This document shows positions 54,731 through 63,854 of a stretch of 64,000 nt of DNA, in pieces. Both the position numbers and the translations under genes were made by a program. The number at the start of each line of letters is the position of its first letter. Within the stretch, counting starts at the first letter, position 1. A model generated the notes under the pieces. That model was not told the DNA's origin. It saw only the letters and a list, made by a program, of their open reading frames with translations, and made no database searches. Source of the stretch: Paraburkholderia sp. HP33-1 (lineage in GTDB: Bacteria; Pseudomonadota; Gammaproteobacteria; Burkholderiales; Burkholderiaceae); contig NZ_JAJEJR010000001.1 of NCBI RefSeq assembly GCF_021390595.1, positions 3,224,001 through 3,288,000 on the forward strand. The letters are read 5' to 3'.

Positions 54731-55057
54731 TCAGCGTGCCCCGTACAGCTCCTTCAGCACGTGCGTCATCCGGCCGGCGAACAGCGCCGACAGATGCGCC
54801 ATGCGCGGATTCGCGAGGTCGCGGATCGCGGCGTCGTCGGCGAGGATCTGGCGGATCAGCGCGTACTTGCGCAGGCGCTCGGCTTCGTCGAGCTTGACGC
54901 CCACGTCGGCTTCGCGCAGCGCTTCGACCAGATGCCGATACTCTTCCTGCAAGTCGACGAGGTCATCCCATAGCGCACGGCGGGCCGCCATCAGCATGCG
55001 GCAGGACAGCGCGGCAACCGCTTCATAGCGGTCAAAATATTCTGCGTTCGATGTCAT
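54731..55057 (-). CDS. fliT: Flagellar chaperone FliT family protein
   Basis: The 108-residue helical product has the length and pattern of FliT: an N-terminal helix (YFDRYEAVAALSCRMLMAARR), a central acidic helix around EEYRHLVEAL and a C-terminal NPRMAHLSALFAGRMTHVLKEL. FliT binds the FliD cap protein and, in enterics, FlhDC. The identification rests on context, as FliT sequences are divergent. Its start overlaps the fliS stop by four bases, a conserved fliS-fliT arrangement. Confidence 0.8.
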   Translation of the reverse strand: MTSNAEYFDRYEAVAALSCRMLMAARRALWDDLVDLQEEYRHLVEALREADVGVKLDEAERLRKYALIRQILADDAAIRDLANPRMAHLSALFAGRMTHVLKELYGAR

Positions 55058-55488
55058 CTCAGGCTTTCCGCGGCTGGCTGGGCTGCCATCCGCGCGATCT
55101 CCGGGGCTATCCCGATCCATGCCTCTTCGAGCGTCGCGAGCAGACCGTCCACTTCCACGAGCATCGCCTCGCTCTGATTGATATTGGCTTCAAGCAGCCG
55201 ACGCGTCATATAGCTGTACAACGCATTCAGCCGGCTGGCGACTTCGCCGCCCACCTCAAGGTTGAGCGACTGCTGCAGCCCGCTTTCGATGATCCGCATG
55301 GCCTTGCTGATCGCCATGCCGCGTTCGGCCACGTTGCCCTGCTGCAAATGCATGCGGCTCTGTGCGATAGCCTGCCGTGCGCCCTGGTACAGCAACACGG
55401 TGAGACGATGCGGACTCGCGCCCATCACGGATGTCTCGATGCCGACACGCGCGTACGCGTTGGCTCCAGCGTGACCCGGGGAAAACAT
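55054..55488 (-). CDS. fliS: Flagellar export chaperone FliS
   Basis: FliS binds the flagellin C terminus and prevents polymerisation in the cytoplasm. The 144-residue product has the family core: YARVGIETSVMGASPHRLTVLLYQGARQAI (residues about 12-41), GMAISKAMRIIESGLQQSLN and LYSYMTRRLLEANINQ. GGAGGAG precedes the ATG. A likely sigma-28 promoter lies about 90 bp upstream. It is the first gene of the leftward fliS-fliT-fliK-like-fhlB run. Confidence 0.95.
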   Translation of the reverse strand: MFSPGHAGANAYARVGIETSVMGASPHRLTVLLYQGARQAIAQSRMHLQQGNVAERGMAISKAMRIIESGLQQSLNLEVGGEVASRLNALYSYMTRRLLEANINQSEAMLVEVDGLLATLEEAWIGIAPEIARMAAQPAAESLR

Positions 55489-55576
55489 CGGCGCTCCTCC
55501 TCTGAGACTGACTTCGGTTAAGTCGTGGCGTGGCCGCGCGGCGCGTCGCCGCGCCGGTCGCTGACATGTAATTTGG

Positions 55577-55604
55577 TTATCGGATGCCCGACGACAAAGC
55601 TTTA
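55577..55604 (-). promoter_or_regulatory. Candidate sigma-28 (FliA) promoter for fliS
   Basis: On the minus strand, TAAAGCTT lies 12 bp before TCCGATAA, close to the FliA consensus TAAAGTTT-N11-GCCGATAA. It points to fliS and lies about 90 bp from its ATG. fliS is a late flagellar gene in many bacteria, which agrees with sigma-28 control. The -35 part has one mismatch. Confidence 0.6.
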
Positions 55605-55691
55605 GCCCGGGGTAAGGAGGATCGAAAGCGCTGCTGGGTGTGCACAGGGGACGCGGCACGAAGCCGCCGGCGCAAACCCGTGCAATCCCGC

Positions 55692-56027
55692 TCAGATCGA
55701 CATCTGCGCGATTTCGTTGTACGCGGTGACCAGCTTGTTGCGCACCTGAAGACCGAACTGGAAGCCGATATTGGCCTTCTGCATGTCGACCATCACGTCG
55801 TTCAGCGACACGTTCGACGCACCGAGCTCGAATGCCTTCGACTCGCTGACCGCCGTTTGCTGGTCGCTGCTGATCTTGTCGAGCGAGGCCTTCAGCGCCG
55901 CCGCGAAGTTGGTCGGCGTCGCCGCGCCGGACTGCTCCGCCACCGGGTTCGCGTCGCCGGCCGCCTGCGCCGCCATCGTCTGCATCTGTTGCAGCGCCGA
56001 CGATAGCGCGTTCACGGGCATGGTCAT
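55692..56027 (-). CDS. fliE: Flagellar hook-basal body protein FliE
   Basis: FliE joins the MS ring to the rod and is one of the first exported proteins. The 111-residue product ends with the family motif [40 protein letters not shown] (residues about 72-111). The N-terminal half is Ala/Gln-rich. GGAGAAAAC precedes the ATG. It is divergent from fliF across 235 bp, as in most Betaproteobacteria. It is not in one transcript with fliS because about 200 bp with a promoter lie between. Confidence 0.95.
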   Translation of the reverse strand: MTMPVNALSSALQQMQTMAAQAAGDANPVAEQSGAATPTNFAAALKASLDKISSDQQTAVSESKAFELGASNVSLNDVMVDMQKANIGFQFGLQVRNKLVTAYNEIAQMSI

Positions 56028-56262
56028 GTTTTCTCCATTGGATGTTCGATCGGGCCGCCGGAAGGCGCACCGATCTGGATGAAAGCATAGCAGCGGGTTC
56101 TCGCGGAAAGTCCCGAAACTAGGGGGGAAACCCGGCTCTATTCAAGCAATCGGGTTGAGCGCCGCTGCGCATAATTACAAGGGTGAAAGTCTCTGTCCGT
56201 CCGCCGAGCCCCGGCGCGGCAGCACGGCAGAACGCCAAGGCATCCCCGGAGAAACCCGACGC

Positions 56263-58056
56263 ATGGATTCGTCAGCCAATTCTTTGATCAACCCCGACGC
56301 CCGCATGGGCCTCGCCGGCGCGCAGCCCGCGGCCGGTCAGGCCGGAAGCGGCCAGGCCGGCGCGGCCGACCTCGGCGGCCTCGGCGGCCTGGGAGGTATT
56401 GGCGGCAATTTCGGCCAGCGTCTGTCCGGACTCGCGCAGATGCGCGGCAACCCGCGCGCGCCGCTCGTGTTCGCGATCGCGCTGCTGGTGGCGGTCATCG
56501 CGGGCCTGTTCCTGTGGTCGCGCGCGCCCGACTACAAGGTGCTCTACAGCAATCTGTCCGACCGCGACGGCGGCTCGATCATCGCCGCGCTGCAGCAGGC
56601 CAATATTCCGTACAAGCTGTCGGACAGCGGCGGCGCCATCCTCGTGCCGGCCGAGCAGGTTCATGAGATGCGCCTGCGCCTCGCGTCGCAGGGTCTTCCC
56701 AAGAGCGGCTCGGTCGGCTTCGAGCTGATGGACAACCAGAAATTCGGCATCAGCCAGTTCGACGAGCAGATCAACTATCAGCGCGCGCTCGAAGGTGAAC
56801 TCGAACGCACGATCGAATCGATCTCGAGCGTCAAATCCGCGCGCGTGCACCTTGCGATTCCGAAGCCGAGCGTGTTCGTGCGCGACAAGGAACCGCCGTC
56901 GGCGGCGGTGCTCGTCAACCTGTACCCGGGCCGCGTGCTCGACGAAGGCCAGGTCGTCGCGATCACGCACATGGTGGCGTCGGCGGTGCCGGAAATGCCG
57001 GTGCGCGGCGTAACGATCCTCGACCAGGACGGCAACCTGCTCACGCAGCCGAGCAACGGCAGCGGGCTCGATGCCACCCAACTGAAGTTCCGCCAGCAGA
57101 TCGAGCGCAACACGCAGCAGCGCATCGACACGATCCTCGCTCCCCTCTTCGGTGCCGGCAACGCGCGCTCGCAGGTCAGCGCGGACATCGACTTCTCGCA
57201 CAGCGAGCAGACCTCCGAGAACTACGGTCCGAACGGCAATCCGCAACAGGCCGCGATCCGCAGCCAGCAGCAAAGCAGCGCCACCGAGATGTCGCAGGGC
57301 GGCGCCTCGGGCGTGCCGGGCGCGCTGTCGAACCAGCCGCCGCAACCGGCGTCCGCGCCGATCGTGGCCGGCAACGGCGCGAGCTCGGTCACCACGACGC
57401 CGATCAGCGATCACAAGGATTCGACCACCAACTACGAGCTCGACAAGACCGTGCGCCACGTCGACCAGCCGATGGGCGGCATCCGCCGGCTGTCAGTCGC
57501 GGTGGTCGTCAACTATCTGCGGGTCGTCGATGCGAAGGGTCACGTCACGATGCAGCCGGTCAGCGCCGACAAGCTCACGCAGATCACGCAGCTCGTGAAG
57601 GACGCGATGGGCTTCGACGCGTCGCGCGGTGACTCGGTCAACGTCGTCAACAGCGCGTTCACCACCGATCTCGACCCGAACGCCGACATTCCGTGGTGGC
57701 GCACGCCGGACATGCTCGCGCTCTACAAGCAGATCGCGACCTACCTCGGCATCGGCGCGGTCGCCCTGTTCCTCTATTTCGTGATGGTGAAGCCGGCGCT
57801 GCGCCGCGCGTTCCCGCCGCCGGCCGAGCCGGTTCCCGCGCTCATGTCGCCCGACGAACCGGTCTTGCTCGACGGCATCCCGGCCGAGGAACGCGATGGC
57901 GCGATCGTCGAGATCGAAACGGACAGCGAGACGCTCGCGCTCGAAAACGCGAAGCACAAATATGAGCGGAACCTCGAATTCGCGCGCAGCATCGCGCGAC
58001 AGGATCCGAAGATCGTAGCAACCGTCGTCAAGAACTGGGTGTCCGATGAGCGCTGA
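56263..58056 (+). CDS. fliF: Flagellar M-ring protein FliF
   Basis: FliF forms the MS ring in the inner membrane. The 597-residue product has an Ala/Gly-rich cytoplasmic N terminus, a first membrane helix (PLVFAIALLVAVIAGLFLW), then the ring-building domain with YKVLYSNLSDRDGG and RLALASQGLPKSGSVGF-type segments. A second helix (TYLGIGAVALFLYFVMVK) precedes the C-terminal tail that binds FliG. The Ser/Gln-rich loop near 365-395 matches the variable region. The ATG at 56263 follows GGAG. It overlaps fliG by 11 bp. Confidence 0.96.
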   Translation: MDSSANSLINPDARMGLAGAQPAAGQAGSGQAGAADLGGLGGLGGIGGNFGQRLSGLAQMRGNPRAPLVFAIALLVAVIAGLFLWSRAPDYKVLYSNLSDRDGGSIIAALQQANIPYKLSDSGGAILVPAEQVHEMRLRLASQGLPKSGSVGFELMDNQKFGISQFDEQINYQRALEGELERTIESISSVKSARVHLAIPKPSVFVRDKEPPSAAVLVNLYPGRVLDEGQVVAITHMVASAVPEMPVRGVTILDQDGNLLTQPSNGSGLDATQLKFRQQIERNTQQRIDTILAPLFGAGNARSQVSADIDFSHSEQTSENYGPNGNPQQAAIRSQQQSSATEMSQGGASGVPGALSNQPPQPASAPIVAGNGASSVTTTPISDHKDSTTNYELDKTVRHVDQPMGGIRRLSVAVVVNYLRVVDAKGHVTMQPVSADKLTQITQLVKDAMGFDASRGDSVNVVNSAFTTDLDPNADIPWWRTPDMLALYKQIATYLGIGAVALFLYFVMVKPALRRAFPPPAEPVPALMSPDEPVLLDGIPAEERDGAIVEIETDSETLALENAKHKYERNLEFARSIARQDPKIVATVVKNWVSDER

Positions 58057-59041
58057 AGGCGTAGTGAAGAGCGCGCTGCTGCTGATGTCGATCGGCGAGG
58101 AAGAGGCGGCGCAGGTGTTCAAGTTCCTGGGCCCCCGTGAGGTTCAGAAGATCGGCGTCGCGATGGCCGCGCTGAAGAACGTCACCCGCGAGCAGGTCGA
58201 CGATGTGCTGCAGGAGTTCGTGCGCGAGGCCGAGCTGCACACCGGCATGTCGCTCGATTCGAACGAGTACATCCGCTCGGTGCTGACCAAGGCGCTCGGC
58301 GACGACAAGGCCGGCGCGATCATCGACCGGATCCTGCAGGGCAGCGACACGAGCGGCATCGAAGGCCTGAAGTGGATGGACTCGGCGGCGGTCGCCGAGC
58401 TGATCAAGAACGAGCATCCCCAGATCATCGCGACGATCCTCGTGCATCTGGACCGCGACCAGGCCTCGGAAATCGTCGCCTGTTTCACGGACCGCCTGCG
58501 CAACGACGTACTGCTGCGGATCGCGACGCTCGATGGCATCCAGCCGGCCGCGCTGCGCGAACTCGACGACGTGCTGACCGGCCTGCTCTCCGGCAGCGAC
58601 AACCTGAAGCGCAGCCCGATGGGCGGCATCCGCACGGCGGCCGAGATTCTCAACTTCATGTCGAGCAATCACGAGGAAGGCGTGCTCGAAAACGTGCGCA
58701 TGTACGACGCCGAGCTCGCGCAGAAGATCGTCGACCAGATGTTCGTGTTCGAGAACCTGCTCGACCTCGAAGACCGTGCGATCCAGCTGCTGCTGAAGGA
58801 AGTCGAATCCGAGGCGCTGATCATCTCGCTGAAGGGCGCGCCGCCCGCGCTGCGTCAGAAGTTCCTGTCGAACATGTCGCAGCGCGCGGCCGAGCTGCTC
58901 GCCGAAGACCTCGACGCGCGCGGCCCGGTGCGCGTGTCCGAAGTCGAGACGCAGCAGCGCCGCATCCTGCAGATCGTGCGCAACCTGGCCGAGAGCGGGC
59001 AGATCGTTCTAGGCGGCAAGGCGGAAGACGCATATGTCTGA
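58046..59041 (+). CDS. fliG: Flagellar motor switch protein FliG
   Basis: FliG sits under the MS ring and converts ion flow into torque through its C-terminal charged helix. The 331-residue product has the EHPQ motif at 123-126 (IKNEHPQIIATIL), the MGGIRTAAEILN and MFVFENLLDLEDRAIQLLL segments and charged switch residues in the final third. It acts with FliM and FliN, which are not in this window. Overlap with fliF and fliH (8 bp) indicates a tight operon. Confidence 0.97.
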   Translation: MSAEGVVKSALLLMSIGEEEAAQVFKFLGPREVQKIGVAMAALKNVTREQVDDVLQEFVREAELHTGMSLDSNEYIRSVLTKALGDDKAGAIIDRILQGSDTSGIEGLKWMDSAAVAELIKNEHPQIIATILVHLDRDQASEIVACFTDRLRNDVLLRIATLDGIQPAALRELDDVLTGLLSGSDNLKRSPMGGIRTAAEILNFMSSNHEEGVLENVRMYDAELAQKIVDQMFVFENLLDLEDRAIQLLLKEVESEALIISLKGAPPALRQKFLSNMSQRAAELLAEDLDARGPVRVSEVETQQRRILQIVRNLAESGQIVLGGKAEDAYV

Positions 59042-59717
59042 TCCGAACGCCCCGGCAAAGGAGAGCCTCTCGGCCTACCAGCGCTGGGAGATGGCGTCGT
59101 TCGACCCGGCCCCGCCGCCGCCCCCGCCAGCCGAACCCGAATTCGATGAACGCGCGTTCGAGGCCGAACTCGAGCGCCGCCGCGATGCCGCGCATGCGCA
59201 GGGTGTCGCGTCCGGTCATGTGGCCGGCCAGGCGCTCGGCTATCAGGCGGGCTACGACCAGGGGCACGCGCAGGGGTTTGCGCAGGGCCAGGCCGAGGCG
59301 CGCGAAGAAGCGGCGCGGCTCGCCGCGCTCGCCGAAACGTTCAAGACCGCGCTCGATGGCGCGCAGCACGCGATCTCCGAAACGCTGATCGCACTCGCGC
59401 TCGACATCGCGCAGCAGGTCGTGCGCCAGCACGTGCAGCACGACCCGACCGCGCTGATCGCGGCCGCGCGCGAAGTGCTCGCGGCCGAGCCCGCGCTCGC
59501 CGGCGCGCCGGCGCTGGTCGTGAGTCCCGCCGATCTGCCGGTCGTCGAGGCGTATCTGCTCGAAGAATTGCAAACGCGCGGCTGGACTGTGCGCACCGAT
59601 GCGGCGGTCGAGCGCGGCGGTTGCCGCGCGCAGGCCGGCACCGGCGAGGTCGACGCGGGCATCGACACGCGCTGGCAGCGCGTCGCAGCCGCGCTCGGCA
59701 AGGTGAGCACGTGGTGA
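59034..59717 (+). CDS. fliH: Flagellar assembly protein FliH
   Basis: FliH binds the FliI ATPase and couples it to the export gate. The 227-residue product has an N-terminal disordered stretch (residues about 1-40), a run of GxxxG repeats ([20 protein letters not shown], about 60-80) typical of FliH helices, and a C-terminal domain from about 110 resembling the V-ATPase E subunit ([14 protein letters not shown]). It overlaps fliG by 8 bp and fliI by 4 (GTGA). Confidence 0.94.
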   Translation: MSDPNAPAKESLSAYQRWEMASFDPAPPPPPPAEPEFDERAFEAELERRRDAAHAQGVASGHVAGQALGYQAGYDQGHAQGFAQGQAEAREEAARLAALAETFKTALDGAQHAISETLIALALDIAQQVVRQHVQHDPTALIAAAREVLAAEPALAGAPALVVSPADLPVVEAYLLEELQTRGWTVRTDAAVERGGCRAQAGTGEVDAGIDTRWQRVAAALGKVSTW

Positions 59718-61354
59718 AGCCGACGCTCGAAGAAATCCGCGCAAGCGATCTGACGCCGCTCGAACGCGAGCTCGCGTTGGCATCGTTCGGCGCCGAGGCG
59801 CTGGCGGATGTCGAATCGGTCAGTACCGCCGGGTCCGCGGATGCGGCACCGCCCGCTTCGGCCGGGGCGGATCCAGCGACCGGCGCGGCAGCGAGCCGCG
59901 AGTCCGCCGCGACGGACGAGGCTGCGCGCGCGACTTCCGCCGCTCACCCGCCGCACGCGCCGTCCTACGATCCCGCGCTCGACATCAACCCCCACATGCA
60001 GGCATGGCGCGCCCAGCTCGACGCGGTGCGCGCGCGCAACGCGATCGCGAAGCCGCTGCGCGCGTGCGGACGTCTGACCCGCGCGGCCGGTCTCGTGCTC
60101 GAAGCGGTCGGCCTGCGTCTGTCGGTCGGCGCCGAAGTGATGATCGAGCTGCCGCCCGGCAGTTCGCTGCCGATGGCCGAAGCCGAAGTGGTCGGTTTCT
60201 CCGGCGACAAGCTGTTCCTGATGCCGACCACCGAAGTGATCGGCCTGTTGCCCGGCGCGCGCGTCTATCCGCTCGAAAGCGCGCCGATCGCCGATCCGCT
60301 CGCGGGCGCGAAGCGTCTGCCGGTCGGCTGGGAATTGCTCGGCCGCGTGCTCGATGCATCGGGCCGCCCGCTCGACGGACTCGGCCCGCTCGGCACGCAA
60401 ACCGATGCGCCGCTATCCGCGCCCGTCATCAATCCGCTCAATCGCGAACCGATTCACAAGGTGCTCGACGTCGGCGTGCGCGCGATCAACTCGCTCCTGA
60501 CCGTCGGCCGTGGTCAGCGCATGGGGCTGTTCGCGGGCTCCGGCGTCGGTAAATCGGTGCTGCTCGGCACGATGGCGCGCTACACCAGCGCCGAGGTGAT
60601 CGTGATCGGTCTGATCGGCGAACGCGGCCGCGAAGTGAAGGAATTCATCGAACAGATTCTCGGCGAGGAAGGCTTGGCGCGCTCGGTCGTGATCGCCGCG
60701 CCGGCCGACGTGTCGCCGCTCCTGCGGATGCAGGCCGCCGCGTACTCGACGTCGCTCGCCGAATTCTTCCGCGACCAGGGCAAGCACGTGCTGCTGCTGA
60801 TGGACTCGCTGACCCGCTATGCGATGGCGCAGCGCGAGATCGCGCTGGCGATCGGCGAGCCGCCCGCGACCAAGGGCTATCCGCCGTCGGTGTTCGCGAA
60901 GCTGCCGGCGCTCGTCGAGCGCACCGGCAACGGGCCGGCGGGCGGCGGCTCGATCACCGCGTTCTACACGGTGCTCACCGAAGGCGACGACCAGCAGGAC
61001 CCGATCGCCGACTCGGCGCGCGCGATTCTCGACGGCCATATCGTGCTGTCGCGCTCGCTCGCCGAAGCCGGCCACTACCCGGCGATCGATATCGAAGCGT
61101 CGATTAGCCGGGCAATGACCGCGTTGATCGACGATAACCATCTGAATAAAACGCGTATGTTCAAGCAGATGCTGTCGCGCTATCAGCGCAACCGCGATCT
61201 GATCAACGTCGGCGCGTATTCGAGCGGGCGCGATGCGGTGCTCGACCGCGCGATCGCGCTGTATCCGCGGATGGAAGCGTTCCTGCAGCAAGGCTTTCGC
61301 GAGTGCGCGAACTTCCAGCCGAGCGTCGACATGCTGAACGCGCTGTTTGCTTAG
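59714..61354 (+). CDS. fliI: Flagellum-specific ATP synthase FliI
   Basis: FliI is the hexameric export ATPase. The 546-residue product has Walker [12 protein letters not shown] (about residue 275), the [12 protein letters not shown] catalytic segment, Walker [19 protein letters not shown] and [14 protein letters not shown]. The family is usually 440-460 residues; here about 90 extra Ala/Ser/Thr/Pro-rich residues lie before the fold. The start is GTG 59714, overlapping the fliH stop; the adjacent GTG at 59711 is equally possible. The overlap shows tight coupling. Confidence 0.95.
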   Translation: MKPTLEEIRASDLTPLERELALASFGAEALADVESVSTAGSADAAPPASAGADPATGAAASRESAATDEAARATSAAHPPHAPSYDPALDINPHMQAWRAQLDAVRARNAIAKPLRACGRLTRAAGLVLEAVGLRLSVGAEVMIELPPGSSLPMAEAEVVGFSGDKLFLMPTTEVIGLLPGARVYPLESAPIADPLAGAKRLPVGWELLGRVLDASGRPLDGLGPLGTQTDAPLSAPVINPLNREPIHKVLDVGVRAINSLLTVGRGQRMGLFAGSGVGKSVLLGTMARYTSAEVIVIGLIGERGREVKEFIEQILGEEGLARSVVIAAPADVSPLLRMQAAAYSTSLAEFFRDQGKHVLLLMDSLTRYAMAQREIALAIGEPPATKGYPPSVFAKLPALVERTGNGPAGGGSITAFYTVLTEGDDQQDPIADSARAILDGHIVLSRSLAEAGHYPAIDIEASISRAMTALIDDNHLNKTRMFKQMLSRYQRNRDLINVGAYSSGRDAVLDRAIALYPRMEAFLQQGFRECANFQPSVDMLNALFA

Positions 61355-61371
61355 GACCGAAGGGGCTGACG

Positions 61372-61821
61372 ATGTCGAAACACTTTCCGATCAAGACACT
61401 GATCGGTCTCGCACAGGACGACGTGGACGCCGCCGCGCAGCGGCTCGGGCGCGCGCAGCGCGAGCGCAACGACGTACAGGCGCAACTCGATGCGCTCGTG
61501 CAGTACCGCGACGAGTACTACGTGCGCTTCACCGAGAGCGCGCAGTCGGGCATGCCGGCCGGAAACATGCGCAATTTCCAGGCATTTATCGACACGCTCG
61601 ACGCCGCGATCGAGCAGCAGCGCAATCTGCTCGCGGCGGCGAGCGCGCGCGTCGAGGCCGCGAAGCCCGACTGGCAGCGCGAAAAGCAGAAGCTCGGCTC
61701 GTACGAAGTGCTGCAGGCTCGCGGCGAGGCAGCCGAGGCAAAGACCGCCGCGCGGCGCGAGCAACGCGACGCCGATGAATTCGCGGCGCGGGCGCGGCGC
61801 TTACGCACCGACGGCGCGTGA
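61372..61821 (+). CDS. fliJ: Flagellar export protein FliJ
   Basis: FliJ forms a coiled coil that rotates within the FliI ring and escorts chaperones. The 149-residue product is nearly all helical with heptads and high charge (DVDAAAQRLGRAQRERNDVQAQLDAL and VEAAKPDWQREKQKLGSYEVLQARG, quoted as about 16-41 and 90-114). The length is right for FliJ. It follows fliI by 17 bp and precedes fliK by 54 bp. It starts MSKHFPIKTLIGLAQ as in other Burkholderia FliJ proteins. Confidence 0.93.
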   Translation: MSKHFPIKTLIGLAQDDVDAAAQRLGRAQRERNDVQAQLDALVQYRDEYYVRFTESAQSGMPAGNMRNFQAFIDTLDAAIEQQRNLLAAASARVEAAKPDWQREKQKLGSYEVLQARGEAAEAKTAARREQRDADEFAARARRLRTDGA

Positions 61822-61875
61822 GGCGTCACCTGAAACCTGACGGCGCACCCGTCTGACAGATTGACAGGATTCTTT

Positions 61876-63420
61876 ATGTCGCTCCTTTCACAGATTGGCT
61901 CACAACTGAACTCGCTGCTCGGCACGAGCGGCAATGCGTCGAGCAGCGCGGCCGCGAGCGCCGCACTCAACTCGAGCCCGTTCGCGCAGACCTTGCAGCA
62001 GAGCATCGACCAGCAGAACAGCGCGAATCAACAGCAGGCGAGTTCGTCGACGGCGTCGCAACCCTCGGCGCCGAGCGTGCCCAAGGCGCCGCAGGCGTCC
62101 ACGCCCGCTCCCTCGCAGCAGAGCGCGAGCAGCAGCCAGAACGGCAGTGGCACGACGGACAGCAGCGCGTCGTCCACGTCGAGCGCATCGTCCACGACGT
62201 CGTCAGCGCAAACGCAGCAGACATCGAACAGCCAGTCGACCAGCACGCAGGCGAAGCAGCACGACACGAAGGCGCAGACGGACGCGGGCGCGCTCGCCGC
62301 CGCAGCGGCTGCCGCGGCGGCCGCCGCCCAGGCTCAGGCGCAAGTGCAGGCTCAGGCCACCGCCAACAACACCAACGCGAACGCGACCAGCACGGCCGAT
62401 ACCGCAAGCTCCGCCGCCGATGCGGTGAGCGCGCTGGCCGGCACGACCGCGACCGCAGTCGCCGGCACCGTGGCAAGCGGGCAAGGTGCGGCCGATCCGA
62501 AGTCGCTGCAGGATGCGTTGCACAGTGCGCTGGCCGCGCTGTCGAGCGGCCAGGGCGCGGTACCCGCGCAGGCGCTCGCAACCGGCGCGGCTGCGAAAGC
62601 CGCGAGCGTGTCGAGCGCGGCGGGCGGTCTGGGCAGCACGAAAACCGGCCTGAGCGCCACCTCGGACAACAAGACGGCCGCAAGCGGCCTGTTTGGCGAC
62701 AGCAAGGGCGCCTCGACCACGCACTCCACGTCGACGACGGCGACGGCCGCCGCGACCACGCTTGCCGATCCGACGGCAGCGAAGTCGGCCGCCGATGTAC
62801 TGAGCGCCGCGGCCGCGACGAGCGGGCAGGCGGATAACCTCGCGTCGGTGCGCAGCGCGGCCGATGCGGCGAACGCCGCGCTGGCCGCGACGCAGGCGGC
62901 AGCGAACGCCGCGAGCACGACGACGGCGGCGCAGAGCACCGGTAACGCGAGCGCGGCCGCTGCTGCGAATGCGCTGACGCCGCAGGTCGGCACGAGCGAC
63001 TGGGAAGACGCGCTGGGCCAGAAGGTCGTGTTCCTGTCGAATGCGCATTCGCAGAGCGCCGAGCTGACGCTCAATCCCAAGGATCTGGGGCCGTTGCAGG
63101 TCGTGTTGCAGGTTGCTGATAACCACGCGCATGCGCTGTTTGTTTCGCAGCACCAGTCGGTGCGGGAGGCGGTTGAGGCGGCGTTGCCGAAGCTTCGTGA
63201 GGCGATGGAGTCCAATGGGATTGGGCTGGGGAGTGCGAGTGTGAGTGATGGGTTTGCCCGGCAGAGTGGGCAACAGCAGCAGAGCGCTGGCGCGGGTGGG
63301 TCTGGGGGTAAGGGTGGTGGTGGCGGCAGCCTTGCCGGTGATAGCTCCTCGGACTCCGGCGATACCGTGGCTAGTGTTGCCGTGACGCAGCAGGTGGGAT
63401 TGGTCGATACGTTTGCCTAA
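61876..63420 (+). CDS. fliK: Flagellar hook-length control protein FliK
   Basis: FliK measures hook length and triggers switching of export specificity through FlhB. The 514-residue product is Ala/Ser/Gln/Thr-rich and disordered for about 370 residues. The Flg_hook domain follows (about 375-460), with SAELTLNPKDLGPLQVVLQV and LPKLREAMESNGIGLGSASV. A Gly/Ser-rich tail ends the protein. ATG 61876 follows ACAGGA; a TTG five codons upstream is less likely. Codon composition shifts to G/T-ending in the last 100 or so codons, where the gene runs up to element B. Confidence 0.92.
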   Translation: MSLLSQIGSQLNSLLGTSGNASSSAAASAALNSSPFAQTLQQSIDQQNSANQQQASSSTASQPSAPSVPKAPQASTPAPSQQSASSSQNGSGTTDSSASSTSSASSTTSSAQTQQTSNSQSTSTQAKQHDTKAQTDAGALAAAAAAAAAAAQAQAQVQAQATANNTNANATSTADTASSAADAVSALAGTTATAVAGTVASGQGAADPKSLQDALHSALAALSSGQGAVPAQALATGAAAKAASVSSAAGGLGSTKTGLSATSDNKTAASGLFGDSKGASTTHSTSTTATAAATTLADPTAAKSAADVLSAAAATSGQADNLASVRSAADAANAALAATQAAANAASTTTAAQSTGNASAAAAANALTPQVGTSDWEDALGQKVVFLSNAHSQSAELTLNPKDLGPLQVVLQVADNHAHALFVSQHQSVREAVEAALPKLREAMESNGIGLGSASVSDGFARQSGQQQQSAGAGGSGGKGGGGGSLAGDSSSDSGDTVASVAVTQQVGLVDTFA

Positions 63421-63435
63421 AGGCCGGGCCTTTTT
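63419..63435 (+). terminator. Short terminator after fliK
   Basis: AAAGGCC and GGCCTTT pair around a minimal loop and run into TTTTTG directly at the fliK stop codon. GGGCCTTTTTGTC is also the start of the palindromic element, so the terminator may belong to that repeat. Confidence 0.55.
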
Positions 63436-63439
63436 GTCT

Positions 63440-63565
63440 GGGTTCTTTGCGGTGTTGGCCTTTCCTTGTTTTGTTATCGGTCTATTGGCGTAGCCCCTGT
63501 GCGGGGCGGCACCTACTTTCTTTGCTGCTGCAAAGAAAGTAGGCAAAGAAGACAGCTCAAACCGC
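63440..63565 (+). repeat. Element B, left arm
   Basis: It contains GTAGCCCCTGTGCGGGGC and the CCTACTTTCTTTGC/GCAAAGAAAGTAGG hairpin and ends at CAAACCGC, as in element A. Its outer extension GGGTTCTTTGCG is shared with the right arm but not with the A arms. Confidence 0.88.
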
Positions 63566-63854
63566 AAGCTCATAAGCGGGCACCTCGGTCTGCATGAGGT
63601 AGTGGTGCATCTGACATCCGTGCTCCCGCACATTCAGCGCTAGTGACAAGGCAGTCATTCTTCCGGCGGCGCTACGCGCGCCGAAGCCCCGTTCCAAAAC
63701 CATCGCCGTTGGTTCTCCTGGCAGACCCGTCCGCGACGCACGCAGTGCGGAGTGGGAGCGGATGACGGCTTTGTCACCAGCGTGGAATGTGCGGGGGCAC
63801 AGATTCCAGATGCACCACTGCCCCCTCCAAGCCAGGGGACCCACTTAAGAATTA

